Shown here one piece after another: positions 30,478-39,120 of a stretch of DNA of 62,745 nt; position 1 is the first letter of the stretch, and each line of letters begins with the position of its first letter. The notes below the pieces were generated by a model. The model was not told where the DNA came from, did not search any database, and saw only the letters and a list, made by a program, of their open reading frames with translations. A program made the translations under genes and the position numbers. The DNA comes from Geobacteraceae bacterium. Lineage in GTDB: Bacteria; Desulfobacterota; Desulfuromonadia; Geobacterales; DSM-12255. Location: NCBI GenBank assembly GCA_013377075.1, contig JACABD010000021.1, positions 1-62,745 on the forward strand, given 5' to 3'.

Positions 30478-30691
30478 AAGACAAGTGGGTGGCACCCACT
30501 ACAAAGACATGGGTGTGCAGACCTGGGACGTTGTGGACACCTGGCCCTACGAGCAGAAGGTTGGCTACTACCGGGGCGGCGCGCTCAAGTACCTGATGCG
30601 TATGGGCAGCAAGGACGAGTCCCCACAAGAGATTGCCAAGGGGCAGCACTACATGGAAAAACTACTGGAAATTTTGAAGGAAGGTGAATGA
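30464..30691 (+). CDS. DUF3310-family protein
   Basis: The 75-residue product has VGGTHYKDMGVQTWDVV, YYRGGALKYLMRMGSKDE and KGQHYMEKLLEIL, the clear signature of DUF3310, a small phage protein family often found with replication genes and sometimes labelled nucleotide kinase. I chose the ATG in GTGTTTACATGAAAG at 30464. It overlaps the VRR-NUC gene by 14 bases. Confidence 0.8.
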   Translation: MKASERQVGGTHYKDMGVQTWDVVDTWPYEQKVGYYRGGALKYLMRMGSKDESPQEIAKGQHYMEKLLEILKEGE

Positions 30692-30972
30692 TGAAAAATT
30701 GGATTTTGCGTTGGCTGGGTATCGCTACAGAGCCCAACCATTCCACTCCGAACGTTATATCCCGCGACGGCGATAGCCTTATCTACGGCCTCAAGCACCG
30801 CAACATGTTCGAAGTTATCGACGCTGTTAATGGCAAGGTTGTTGTATTCAACCGCCGCTTCGATAACCCCTCTGGCCCTGACAAGAACGACATGGAGGTC
30901 TACCTTGTGCCGAACGGCGCGGACCTGATGGAAACCATAACCGTGGCCCTGGTGTCCGCCAAACTCAAGTAA
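30691..30972 (+). CDS. Small NGxxV-domain protein (third paralogue)
   Basis: The 93-residue product has a 30-residue basic/Trp-containing start, then MFEVIDAVNGKVVVFNRRF and VYLVPNGADLMETITVALVS followed by AKLK. This matches the domain of the genes at 25326 and 25820 despite 5 kb separation. AAGG six bases before favours ATG 30691 over 30688. Confidence 0.55.
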   Translation: MKNWILRWLGIATEPNHSTPNVISRDGDSLIYGLKHRNMFEVIDAVNGKVVVFNRRFDNPSGPDKNDMEVYLVPNGADLMETITVALVSAKLK

Positions 30973-30980
30973 GGGCAGCT

Positions 30981-31214
30981 ATGGACCTACCCATAACCAT
31001 GGAAGAAGAATCCACGTTAGACGACTGCGCGCTGACCTTGCGCGATGTGCTTGCGCATTACAAGGACGAAATCTACCGGCAGTTTAATACCGGGAAACTG
31101 TTGCCCCTTGATGGAATCAACGTCCTGCACCATGCAGGCGTAGAGCTGCATATCTCGCAGCGTCTTGTGAACCAATTTATTGTCGAAGACAGAATGGGAA
31201 TATCAAATGCCTAA
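30981..31214 (+). CDS. Small hypothetical protein
   Basis: The 77-residue product (MDLPITMEEESTLDDCALTL...) is acidic and helical, ending in FIVEDRMGISNA. It overlaps the next gene by 8 bases. No family recognised. Confidence 0.55.
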   Translation: MDLPITMEEESTLDDCALTLRDVLAHYKDEIYRQFNTGKLLPLDGINVLHHAGVELHISQRLVNQFIVEDRMGISNA

Positions 31215-31479
31215 ATCATCCAAGACCAAACTTGCTTACCAAAAAGCATATAACGCCAGCCCCGAGCAGAAAGCCTTGGGCGTGGAGCGCCGCCGCGAAC
31301 GCCGCCATGAGATTGCCGCAGGCAAAGTCGCCATAGGCGACGGCAAGGACATTGCCCACAAGGTGCCCGCCTCTGCCGGTGGGAAGACCGTGGCCAGCAA
31401 CCTCAAGGTGGAGGACGCCAAGACGAACCGAGACTGGCGCAAGGGGCGCAGCGGGTACAAGGTAGGGGTGGATAAGTAG
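31207..31479 (+). CDS. Small HNH-fold-like protein
   Basis: The 90-residue product has YNASPEQKALGVERRRERRH, then GDGKDIAHKVPASAGGKTVA and SNLKVEDAKTNRDW. The DIAHKxPxSxGGxxxxSNL pattern is that of the small phage HNH-like family (commonly GKDVDHIxPLxxGG). Here the first Asp-His pair is Ala-His, so activity is doubtful. Direct junction to the helicase gene. Confidence 0.6.
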   Translation: MPKSSKTKLAYQKAYNASPEQKALGVERRRERRHEIAAGKVAIGDGKDIAHKVPASAGGKTVASNLKVEDAKTNRDWRKGRSGYKVGVDK

Positions 31480-33105
31480 ATGCTAGTCTACCCAAACAAA
31501 CGCGCCCTGGTCGTAAGGCCGCGTGACCCGATTGCCCTGCAGACGCTGATACCCACGGCCAAACGCTTACAGGTAAACGGCAAAGAGTTTCTGGCTATCC
31601 CGCACAAGCTGGACGAGACAAGAGTGCTGCGCAACCTGGGCATGAACCCGCCCTCGCCTATCCGGTACCACTACAAGTGGTCTGGGCAGTACACACCGTT
31701 CAAGGCGCAGATGGAAACTGCAGAGTTTCTTACGCTTAACCCCCGCGCTTATGTACTGAATGAGATGGGTACTGGGAAAACTCTGGCGGCGCTGTGGGCC
31801 TACGACTACCTTCGCTCTCTCGGTCATGTGCACAAGATGCTTGTCATTTGCCCGTTGTCTACGATGGAGCGCACCTGGGCTGACGAGATATTCAGGCACT
31901 TCCCGCACCTGGACTTCCGTGTTATCTACGGTGACCGCAAGCGCAGGCTCAAGCTGCTGGAGCAGGAAGCAGATATCTACATCGTCAACCATGACGGGCT
32001 GAGCATCATCGCAGCGGACTTGGCCAAGCGGCCCGACATTGACATTATTGTCCCTGACGAGATAGCGCAGGCCGCGCGCAACGCATCCACTGACCGCTGG
32101 AAGCTGATCAACGCTGTGGTCAACAAACAGCAGGACGGCACCCGCTGGTGCTGGGGTGTGACAGGAACCCCTACCCCTAACGCCCCCACGGACGCCTGGG
32201 CACAGTGCCGCATCGTCACCCCCAGTACGGTGCCCCCGTACTTCAACAAGTTCAAAGACTTGGTGATGCGTCAGGTAAACCAGTTCCTGTGGATGCCCCG
32301 GCCAGACGCTACCGAGAAGGTGTTTGAAGTCATGCAGCCCAGCATCCGGTTCAGCCGCGCAGAGTGTATGGACTTGCCGCCCTGTGTGTTCCAGACCCGC
32401 CACGTTGACCTGACCAAAGAGCAGCGTGACGCCTACAAGGACATGTTTACCAAGCTGAAGTTCGAAGCAGCCAACGGTGAGGTGCTGGCAGTGAACGAAG
32501 CCGTCAAGGCTTCCAAGCTGGTCCAGATCGCCTGCGGCGCTGCCTACGACAGCAACAAGAGTACGGTGCAGCTAGACGCTACCCCAAGGCTTACGGTGGT
32601 CAAAGAAATCGTGGACGAAGCAGAGGGCAAGGTGATCATCTTTGTGCCATTCGTATCCGCGATTGAAACGGTATCTGCTGCAGTGTCGTTGCACTTGGAT
32701 GGCGTGGTCAACGCTGTAGCCCAGAGGTTGGCTGGGGATTCATCCCCCAGCGTTGGTTGTATCCACGGCCAGGTTACCAAGGCCGAGCGGGACCGCATAT
32801 TCAAGGAGTTCCAAAAGGGCTCCCAGATGCGCGTGATCGTTGCCCAGCCTGCGGCCATGAGCCATGGACTGACGCTGACCGCTGCCAACACCATCATCTG
32901 GTACGCACCGATATTCAGCAACGATATCTACGACCAAGCCTGCGCACGTATCACCCGCCCCGGCCAAACCAAGGCCCAGTTAATCGTCAACATTGAAGGG
33001 AGTCCTATCGAACTAAAAGCCTACGAACGCCTACGCAACAAACAAAAGATGCAAGGGTTGTTGTTGTCTATGGTTGAAGACGAAAGAGTGTCTACAGCCT
33101 CTTGA
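31480..33105 (+). CDS. SNF2/SF2-type helicase
   Basis: The 541-residue product shows a Q-like entry (YTPFKAQMETAEFL), Walker A EMGTGKT at residues 95-101, motif Ia ICPLSTMERTW and a DExx box VPDEIAQA. Motif III GVTGTPTPN and the C-terminal helicase domain follow, with HGQVTKAERDRIF, GLTLTAANTIIWY and QACARITRPGQ (motif VI). This is the usual phage SNF2-like helicase associated with replication or recombination. A TTACAGGTAA palindrome is at 31567. Promoter elements of the next gene overlap its stop. Confidence 0.88.
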   Translation: MLVYPNKRALVVRPRDPIALQTLIPTAKRLQVNGKEFLAIPHKLDETRVLRNLGMNPPSPIRYHYKWSGQYTPFKAQMETAEFLTLNPRAYVLNEMGTGKTLAALWAYDYLRSLGHVHKMLVICPLSTMERTWADEIFRHFPHLDFRVIYGDRKRRLKLLEQEADIYIVNHDGLSIIAADLAKRPDIDIIVPDEIAQAARNASTDRWKLINAVVNKQQDGTRWCWGVTGTPTPNAPTDAWAQCRIVTPSTVPPYFNKFKDLVMRQVNQFLWMPRPDATEKVFEVMQPSIRFSRAECMDLPPCVFQTRHVDLTKEQRDAYKDMFTKLKFEAANGEVLAVNEAVKASKLVQIACGAAYDSNKSTVQLDATPRLTVVKEIVDEAEGKVIIFVPFVSAIETVSAAVSLHLDGVVNAVAQRLAGDSSPSVGCIHGQVTKAERDRIFKEFQKGSQMRVIVAQPAAMSHGLTLTAANTIIWYAPIFSNDIYDQACARITRPGQTKAQLIVNIEGSPIELKAYERLRNKQKMQGLLLSMVEDERVSTAS

Positions 33106-33129
33106 CTTTGTGCAAACAATAACTACAGT
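33102..33129 (+). promoter_or_regulatory. Sigma70-type promoter for AlpA-like gene (possibly leaderless)
   Basis: TTGACT (33102-33107), 16-base spacer, TACAGT (33124-33129). The expected start of transcription, about 7 bases after the -10, coincides with the ATG at 33136, and there is no ribosome binding site before that ATG. Confidence 0.55.
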
Positions 33130-33135
33130 ACATCC

Positions 33136-33402
33136 ATGAACCTGCTTACAGTTAAACAAGTTGCGGCTAAACTAGCCTGCTCAGTCAGCTACATCTACGT
33201 GCTGCAAAAACGTGACCCCACCTTCCCGACCACAGTGTCATTTGGGTTGGGCGGAGACGTTCCGCGCGGCATCCGGTGGCTGGATTCTGATATCAACCAA
33301 TGGTTGCTTACAAAGAAACAAGTGAACGAGGTGACCCCCAATGAAAATGGACGAGATAGTCAAGACGTACATCCAAGTACGGGAGAAGAAGTCGCAGCTT
33401 AA
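33136..33402 (+). CDS. AlpA/excisionase-type helix-turn-helix protein
   Basis: The 88-residue product reads LTVKQVAAKLACSVSYIYVL, then DPTFPTTVSFG and GIRWLDSDINQWLL, the standard AlpA/MerR-like winged helix of excisionases and prophage regulators. It could be the recombination directionality factor for the integrase 4.6 kb downstream. The C-terminal 25 residues overlap the next gene. Its promoter would give a leaderless message. Confidence 0.75.
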   Translation: MNLLTVKQVAAKLACSVSYIYVLQKRDPTFPTTVSFGLGGDVPRGIRWLDSDINQWLLTKKQVNEVTPNENGRDSQDVHPSTGEEVAA

Positions 33403-33736
33403 AGCTGCCTTCGAAGAAGAACAGGCCAAGTACACAGCCTTACAGGACAAACTGGAAGCGCTGATTCTGGCCAAGTTTCAGGAAATGGGGATTGAATCGA
33501 CAAGGACGGACTATGGGACAGCTACTGCCACAACACGCAGTTCTGTCAGCTTGGCCGACCCCGATGCTTTCTTCCAGTTCGTGAAAGAGAACGATGCTTT
33601 TGACATGATAGAGCGTCGTCCAGCAAAGGCTGCCGTTGAGCAGTACAAGCAAGCCACGGGTGATCTGCCCCCAGGACTCAACTGGTCAGAAACCCGTGTG
33701 GTAAGTATCCGTAGACCGACAGCAACACACTCATAA
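33341..33736 (+). CDS. Conserved-type phage protein with N-terminal coiled coil
   Basis: The 131-residue product starts MKMDEIVKTYIQVREKKSQL with a helical coiled coil to about residue 50. ESTRTDYGTATATTRSSVSL, DPDAFFQFVKEND and LPPGLNWSETRVVSIRRP follow. I recognise this as a widespread phage early protein of unknown function usually found near SSB-like genes. GAGGTGA lies before the ATG. It overlaps the AlpA-like gene by 62 bases. Confidence 0.65.
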   Translation: MKMDEIVKTYIQVREKKSQLKAAFEEEQAKYTALQDKLEALILAKFQEMGIESTRTDYGTATATTRSSVSLADPDAFFQFVKENDAFDMIERRPAKAAVEQYKQATGDLPPGLNWSETRVVSIRRPTATHS

Positions 33737-33747
33737 TAGGTGCTTAT

Positions 33748-34725
33748 ATGACCGCAATCATCCCCTTCGACTCTGGCAATCTGCCTGCCCACATCCGCCG
33801 CTCCACCACCAACAAGATGGTTGGTAGCTCCCCCACAGGGTTCCCTGTTATCTCCATCAAGGGCAAGGTGTTCCACCAAGTCCGTGGCGGCGAACGCACC
33901 CTGATCACCAAGCCCGGTGAAGACGACCCTGCAGCATCGCTGGAAGTGGTTGTCCTGGACCTCAACGCCCACAACTCCAAGGTGTTCTACGCCAACGGCT
34001 TTGTGGAAGGTGAGAACGGCAAGCCCACTTGCTACAGCAACAACGGCAAGGCCCCTGAGACAGACGCTGCCGAGCCGCAATCCAAGAGCTGCGCAACGTG
34101 CCCACACAACCAGTGGGGTGCCCGTATCTCCAACGAGGGAAAGAAGCTCAAAGCCTGTGCCGACTCCCGTCGCTTGGCCATCGCTACTCCCGACACTCCT
34201 GCTGACCCCCTGCTGCTGCGCGTACCTGCTGCGTCGTTGAAGGCTATGGGTGAGTACGGCAAGATCGTCGCTGCGCGCGGCCTGGACCTGCATCAGGTCA
34301 TCACCAAGATCGGCTTTGACTACTCGGTGGCGCACCCGGCCCTGACGTTCAAGCCCGTTGGTGTTATCGCAGATGCTGCTATGGCTGCTGAGATTGACGC
34401 TGCCCGTGCGTTGGAAGTTGTGGCGCAGATCACAGGCGAGAAGCCCACTCCCCCCTCTGACGTTCCCGCTGAAGAATCGCCCGCCGCGTTGGTCGCAGCC
34501 CCGCAGGTAGTTGCTACCCCCAAGCCCGCAGCCCAGGCAGCACCCAAGCCCGCGAAGGCAACCTCGGCGGCAGCAGCCGTTGAAGCAGCAGTGGCCGCAG
34601 CAGCCACTACCAAGAAAGCCGTTGTGCAAGTTGAAGCGCCCACTGTGGTTACCGAAGTCAAGGAGTCCAGCTCTCTGGAAGCCCAGATCGGTGATCTCAT
34701 GGACGGCATGGACTTCGACAACTAA
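33748..34725 (+). CDS. Candidate single-stranded DNA-binding protein
   Basis: The 325-residue product has a beta-rich N-terminal domain with a Cys cluster (SCATCPHNQWG, then KACADSRR). A long Ala/Pro/Lys linker (about 225-300) leads to an acidic tip LMDGMDFDN, which resembles the C-terminal tip of bacterial SSB that recruits replication partners. Its position between the helicase and the primase-helicase supports a replication role. The OB-like fold itself cannot be proved by eye. Confidence 0.5.
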   Translation: MTAIIPFDSGNLPAHIRRSTTNKMVGSSPTGFPVISIKGKVFHQVRGGERTLITKPGEDDPAASLEVVVLDLNAHNSKVFYANGFVEGENGKPTCYSNNGKAPETDAAEPQSKSCATCPHNQWGARISNEGKKLKACADSRRLAIATPDTPADPLLLRVPAASLKAMGEYGKIVAARGLDLHQVITKIGFDYSVAHPALTFKPVGVIADAAMAAEIDAARALEVVAQITGEKPTPPSDVPAEESPAALVAAPQVVATPKPAAQAAPKPAKATSAAAAVEAAVAAAATTKKAVVQVEAPTVVTEVKESSSLEAQIGDLMDGMDFDN

Positions 34726-34761
34726 GACCCCCCTGACACGGTTGGATGTTGTCGATTCGCA

Positions 34762-34790
34762 TTGACAACCGCTGCAACGCCGGATAACGT
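34762..34790 (+). promoter_or_regulatory. Promoter of primase-helicase with flanking inverted repeats
   Basis: Perfect -35 TTGACA (34762-34767), 17-base spacer, TAACGT (34785-34790). GTTGTC (34748-34753)/GACAAC (34764-34769) overlaps the -35, and GCCGG (34779-34783)/CCGGC (34793-34797) flanks the -10. Both are potential operators. Confidence 0.5.
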
Positions 34791-34805
34791 AACCGGCTAT
34801 TTTGC

Positions 34806-34815
34806 TTACACGTAA
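34806..34815. promoter_or_regulatory. TTACNNGTAA palindrome before primase-helicase gene
   Basis: TTACACGTAA, just downstream of the expected transcription start and 16 bp before the GTG start codon. Confidence 0.5.
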
Positions 34816-34831
34816 ACATGTCGGGGGACTT

Positions 34832-37800
34832 GTGATATCAGATTTTTATAACAGCATCTTCCCGCCCATTGGACTCCGCGCACTGGCAGTATTCAAGGAC
34901 GGACTGAAGAAAGCTCCCACCCACAGCTTCTACGACAACAACGAAGACTTGATCGAAGCTGCAGGGGCATACAACTCAACCGGAAAGAACGTCTACCACG
35001 GGTGCGCCGTGTACAAGACTTCAGACAACAGAAAGGGAGAAAATGTTCTCGCTTGCAAATCTTTGTGGCTCGATCTGGATGTGGGTCCGACGAAACCGTA
35101 CGCTACCCAACGTGAAGCCGTCACAGACTACGAAGCCTTCAGAGTATCGCTCGGACTACCCAAGTCACATATCGTTTCCTCAGGCAATGGTATCCACCAG
35201 TACCACGCCTTCACCAAGCCCATCAGCCCAGATAACTGGGACCGTGTTGCCGCACTCTATGCAGCCTGTATGGACCATTACGGCGTCAAGCACGACACGT
35301 CCCGTACGCAAGATAAGGCCAGCATCCTCCGCATTCCGGGGACAAGCAATTACAAAGCGGACCCCGCCAAGGCGGTAACCCTTAAGCGTCTCGGTGAAGA
35401 AGTCCCTGCTGGCGAGTTCTACAAGAAGCTCAAGGACTACGCCGACGCCAACGGTGTCTTGGTTGGCAGCACTGCCCCGAAGGGCAAGCCACTCAAAGAA
35501 AACAAGATGATGAACCGGGACTTCCCACCGTCCCACGGAGACAAGATTGGTTCTGTCTGCGCCGTCATTGCAGAGGTGGATATCTCTGGTGGGGATGTGC
35601 CCTACGAAATCTGGTGGCGGGCTCTCGGTATTGCCAAGCACACCACGGAGCCAGACGTTGTAGCCGCACACTGGACCCGTAACCGGTCAGCTTCTGGCCG
35701 CGATAAATCGGACTGGAAGGGCCTCATGGATGCGTGGGCTACTGGCCCCACCACCTGCAACGACTTCAACAAGCACAGCGACAAGTGCGCTTCGTGCCCA
35801 ATGTTCGGCAAGTTGTCTACACCCCTGCACCTTGGGGTCGATGAGCAGCCGCCCATTGTGGTGGACGACACAGAAGACGCTGACGAATCCACCGACGAAG
35901 AAGCAGTTGAAGCCTCTCTGGTCATGCAGGGCCCTTGGGAGTTCAAAGCCCCATGGGTCGTACGTGCGCGCCACACTGCCACCAAGACCGGATGGAACAA
36001 CGGCGAGATGTACATGGGCGTGCGACAGAAGGGCAACACCGGCTACAAGCAGGTACCGTTCTGCAACCGCTACTGGCAGGTTATGCGCCGCATCCGTGAC
36101 ACGGACGGCATCTGGAAGCTGGAGATTGGGTACGAGCTGTACCCAGGAACCCCGTACAAAAAGTTCTTGATGGAGAGTTCTACATTGGCAGCAAGGGACA
36201 CATTTTGCAAAGAGTTTGCAGCAAGAGAAATTCACTTCTATGGAGATGCGGGTGCCGCATTCAAAGGTATGGAACTAGCACGATGGGACCAGAAGATAAA
36301 CACACGATACCGCGCTGAGACAACCGTCTACCCAACGATGGGCTGGGCCAGCGAGAACAACTCCCTGCGTGGCGCCCTGACCGGCGAGTTCATTCTTGGG
36401 GACACAGTGTTCCGGGCCAAGGCCCCAACCCAGCAGGTTATTCTTGGCGATACGGTGGATGTATCACTGCGCTCAGACTTCAAGACGGCAGGGACTACCA
36501 AGGAGTGGGTCGAGCTGATTGACTTCATCTACAACCGCCCAGGCGCAGAGGCTTACCAGTTCGTTATCAGCGCAATGTTCGGGGCCCCGCTGGTCAGGCT
36601 CATGCCGGGTGAAGGCGAGTGGCACGGCATCCCCGTCGTCCTCGGAGGTGATAGCGGCGCAGCAAAAACTTCTACTGCGCTGGCTGCGTTATCCATATAC
36701 GCTCCGCCCCAGTTACTTCGCTTCTCTGCCCAAGGCGACAAGAACGGCCAGGGCGACACCATCAACGCGCTGTCCCTGAAGATTGGTTCTCTGCGCAACG
36801 TCCCCTTCCTTATGGACGAGCTGACCGGCGCGGACGCAGACAAGATCAGCAACATTGCCTACATGGTGTCCAACGGCAAGTCCAAGGACCGCATGGGGCC
36901 CAATGGGCGAATGATACCCAACCCCTACCGCTGGGATGTGCTGTCCATCGCTACCTCAAACGACTCGCTCCACGATGTTCTGGACGGTGTACGCAGCGCC
37001 AACACCAAAGAAGCCAGCCAGATTCGTCTGTTCCAGATCGACTTGAAGCGCTCCGACTTGGGCAGGGTGTTCCACAATGTCAGCCGGAACATGATCGAAC
37101 ACACCCTGCTGGAGAAGCAGTACGGTAAGGTGGGCCATGAGTGGCTGCAGTTCATCGTGAACAACCGCATCGCAATCCAGGACATGCTTGGTGTAGAGCG
37201 GGAGAAGTACATGGTCAACCCCACGGACACCTCCGAGATTCGGTTCTACAAGGACTTGATCATCACCACCAAGGTAGCCGCCACCTTGGCCAAGCGCAAA
37301 GGGTTCATTAGCTGGGACGTTGCCCCCATGATCAAGTGGGCAGAGAGCCGGTTGATGACTCTGCGGGACTCCGTGGCCACCAAGGACTGGGAGGGCAGAA
37401 TCTCCGACTTCATCGGTAGTCTGCATGGCCGCATCATCGTAACCCACCACATGAAGATGGGCCCCGGCAAACGCGCCACCTCCGAGATTCCCATGGAAGC
37501 CCTGTCCACCTCAGTGGGCCCTGAGGCCCGTAAGGCGATCACTGACCGGCGCTTTGTGGTCACTGTGGCTGCGCTGAAGAACTGGTGCCGCAACAACCGG
37601 CTGCTGCCAAAGAACCTGCTGGAAGAAATGATTGCCCGTGGGTACATGGTGGGCGTGGCGGGCACAACGGTCACTCCGAAGCTGATCAACATCGGCAGCG
37701 GCACCACAGTGATTAAGTCACAAGCGCCCTGCTACGAACTGGACTATGACAAGGTTACCGAGTTCGACGCCGACTCTGCCCCGGTAGACATGAGCAATGT

Positions 37801-37876
37801 GGTCCAGCTCCAACCGGTCACTGAAGTGGTCACTGTAGCCCCCCAAGAACCGGAATCTTCCTCTGGAGCAGTATGA
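34832..37876 (+). CDS. Primase-polymerase / helicase fusion protein
   Basis: The 1,014-residue product starts at GTG 34832 after GGGGGA. The N-terminal part is an archaeo-eukaryotic-type primase: LWLDLDVG (residues near 80), IVSSGNGIHQYH and KASILRIPGTSNYK. A middle region has a Cys cluster (CNDFNKHSDKCASC) and an acidic linker. The C-terminal part is a DUF927-like helicase with Walker A GGDSGAAKTS (about 604) and Walker B PFLMDELTG (about 660), then SIATSNDS. It should start and unwind replication forks. A short AT-rich stretch (36171-36310) has different codon use. Confidence 0.85.
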   Translation: MISDFYNSIFPPIGLRALAVFKDGLKKAPTHSFYDNNEDLIEAAGAYNSTGKNVYHGCAVYKTSDNRKGENVLACKSLWLDLDVGPTKPYATQREAVTDYEAFRVSLGLPKSHIVSSGNGIHQYHAFTKPISPDNWDRVAALYAACMDHYGVKHDTSRTQDKASILRIPGTSNYKADPAKAVTLKRLGEEVPAGEFYKKLKDYADANGVLVGSTAPKGKPLKENKMMNRDFPPSHGDKIGSVCAVIAEVDISGGDVPYEIWWRALGIAKHTTEPDVVAAHWTRNRSASGRDKSDWKGLMDAWATGPTTCNDFNKHSDKCASCPMFGKLSTPLHLGVDEQPPIVVDDTEDADESTDEEAVEASLVMQGPWEFKAPWVVRARHTATKTGWNNGEMYMGVRQKGNTGYKQVPFCNRYWQVMRRIRDTDGIWKLEIGYELYPGTPYKKFLMESSTLAARDTFCKEFAAREIHFYGDAGAAFKGMELARWDQKINTRYRAETTVYPTMGWASENNSLRGALTGEFILGDTVFRAKAPTQQVILGDTVDVSLRSDFKTAGTTKEWVELIDFIYNRPGAEAYQFVISAMFGAPLVRLMPGEGEWHGIPVVLGGDSGAAKTSTALAALSIYAPPQLLRFSAQGDKNGQGDTINALSLKIGSLRNVPFLMDELTGADADKISNIAYMVSNGKSKDRMGPNGRMIPNPYRWDVLSIATSNDSLHDVLDGVRSANTKEASQIRLFQIDLKRSDLGRVFHNVSRNMIEHTLLEKQYGKVGHEWLQFIVNNRIAIQDMLGVEREKYMVNPTDTSEIRFYKDLIITTKVAATLAKRKGFISWDVAPMIKWAESRLMTLRDSVATKDWEGRISDFIGSLHGRIIVTHHMKMGPGKRATSEIPMEALSTSVGPEARKAITDRRFVVTVAALKNWCRNNRLLPKNLLEEMIARGYMVGVAGTTVTPKLINIGSGTTVIKSQAPCYELDYDKVTEFDADSAPVDMSNVVQLQPVTEVVTVAPQEPESSSGAV

Positions 37877-37901
37877 ATGTGCGCTGTCAGTAAAGCAAAT
37901 T

Positions 37902-37924
37902 GGGGCCCTTCGGGGCCCTTTTTT
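37902..37924 (+). terminator. Rho-independent terminator after primase-helicase
   Basis: GGGCCC (37903-37908), TTCG loop, GGGCCC (37913-37918), then TTTTTT (37919-37924). A textbook UUCG-loop terminator, so the integrase is transcribed separately from the early unit. Confidence 0.85.
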
Positions 37925-37951
37925 GTTGCCCTGTTTTCATTGGGAAAAGGC

Positions 37952-37986
37952 TCTACAGGCGTCTACTACCATCTACTAGAATCTAA
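37952..37986. repeat. Four TCTAC repeats at exact 10-bp spacing (integrase arm-site candidates)
   Basis: TCTAC at 37952, 37962 and 37972, and TCTAA at 37982, all on one face of the helix, lie between the early terminator and the integrase gene. Phased short repeats beside an integrase gene are typical of arm-type or excisionase sites, so attP is probably close by. A pair with the same phasing occurs at 12706/12716, and an inverted pair at 10918/10928. Confidence 0.5.
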
Positions 37987-38004
37987 GCCTATTTGGTCAC
38001 TGTA

Positions 38005-39120
38005 ATGGTCACTCCAATGGCGCTTACCAACACGCAAATCAAGAACTTCAAACCTGCCGACAAGGCAGTCGATCACGCCGACACAGGCGGATTGTATCTA
38101 CGGGTCTACCCCACGGGAACCAAGACCTTCATGTATCGGAGCAGAGTCGGCGGCAAAGCCCGTTGGATGGCCCTGGACACCTACCCTACCCTATCCCTTG
38201 CAGACGCACGGACCAAAGCCACAGAACTGGCTACAGGCAAGATGCCAGCCAACAAGACAGTGCAGGACGCCTACGACGAGTGGGTCACTCGGGTAGTGGA
38301 TAAGACCCCCAAGCCAGCGTACACCAAGTGGACGCAAGAGACATACATCCTCCCAGTGTTTGGCAACCGCAAGCTGACCAGCTTAACCCGCGCAGAGCTA
38401 TCAGAGGAACTCAACAAGGTGGCTGACCGGGCCCCTGTAGCAGCGAACAGGACGCTGACTCACCTGCGATTGTTCCTGGCCTACTGCGAAGAACGCGGCT
38501 GGCTTAACTCGTCCCCTGCCGAGAAGATCACCAAGAAGACAGTCGGGGGCAGAGAAGAATCCCGCACCCGCGCGCTAGATAACGCAGAGATTTCCAAGCT
38601 GCTTGAGTTCATCCGTACGGACAAGGTGCACGACGCTACCCGCTGGGCGCTGCTGTGGCTGATCGCCACGGGGCAAAGGTCCGGCGAAGTTCGTGGCCTG
38701 GTGCGCAGCGAGATCGTGAACGGGGTCTGGATAATTCCCAAGGAGCGCACCAAGAACAAAAAAGAGATGTGCGTGCGGATGCCCACTGCCTTCATGCGGC
38801 TGGCCGACAAAATGTTCGCTCACTTGGGGGAGGCCCCGTTTGCTGGAATGTCGGGCGAGACGCTGGCCAGGAAGATGCGCAGGTTGGAGTTCGCCCCGCC
38901 AGCCACTGCCCACGATCTACGCAGAACAATGGCAACAGGAATGGCAAACCTTGGGGTGCACCCATACGTCATCGAGAAGTGCCTCAATCACACCATGCAG
39001 GGCGTCATGGCCGTCTATAACCGCGCAGAGTACGCGCCCGAGAAACGGGCTGCATGGCGGCTGTGGGTGCGCCACCTTCTCAGACAAAGAAAAAGCCCCA
39101 GGCTTGTGGCCGGGGGCTAA
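38005..39120 (+). CDS. int: Tyrosine integrase (P4-like)
   Basis: The 371-residue product has the N-terminal arm-binding domain of P4-type integrases (LTNTQIKNFKPADKAVDHAD, then GGLYLRVYPTGTKTF). The core-binding region follows, and the catalytic domain carries TGQRSGEVRGL (Arg), AHDLRR (His-Arg) and CLNHTMQGVMAVYNR (His, nucleophilic Tyr). Enzymes of this class usually integrate at tRNA genes with attP just upstream of int. ATG 38005 and ATG 38017 are both possible; neither has a good ribosome binding site. Its 3' end contains the terminator of the opposing late unit. Confidence 0.9.
   Translation: MVTPMALTNTQIKNFKPADKAVDHADTGGLYLRVYPTGTKTFMYRSRVGGKARWMALDTYPTLSLADARTKATELATGKMPANKTVQDAYDEWVTRVVDKTPKPAYTKWTQETYILPVFGNRKLTSLTRAELSEELNKVADRAPVAANRTLTHLRLFLAYCEERGWLNSSPAEKITKKTVGGREESRTRALDNAEISKLLEFIRTDKVHDATRWALLWLIATGQRSGEVRGLVRSEIVNGVWIIPKERTKNKKEMCVRMPTAFMRLADKMFAHLGEAPFAGMSGETLARKMRRLEFAPPATAHDLRRTMATGMANLGVHPYVIEKCLNHTMQGVMAVYNRAEYAPEKRAAWRLWVRHLLRQRKSPRLVAGG
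39086..39118 (-). terminator. Late-unit terminator inside the 3' end of int
   Basis: On the minus strand AGCCCC (plus 39118-39113) pairs with GGGGCT (plus 39099-39094), with an inner GGC/GCC helix, followed by TTTTTCTTT. It lies 50 bp after the stop of the giant virion gene and is encoded within the last integrase codons. Confidence 0.7.
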
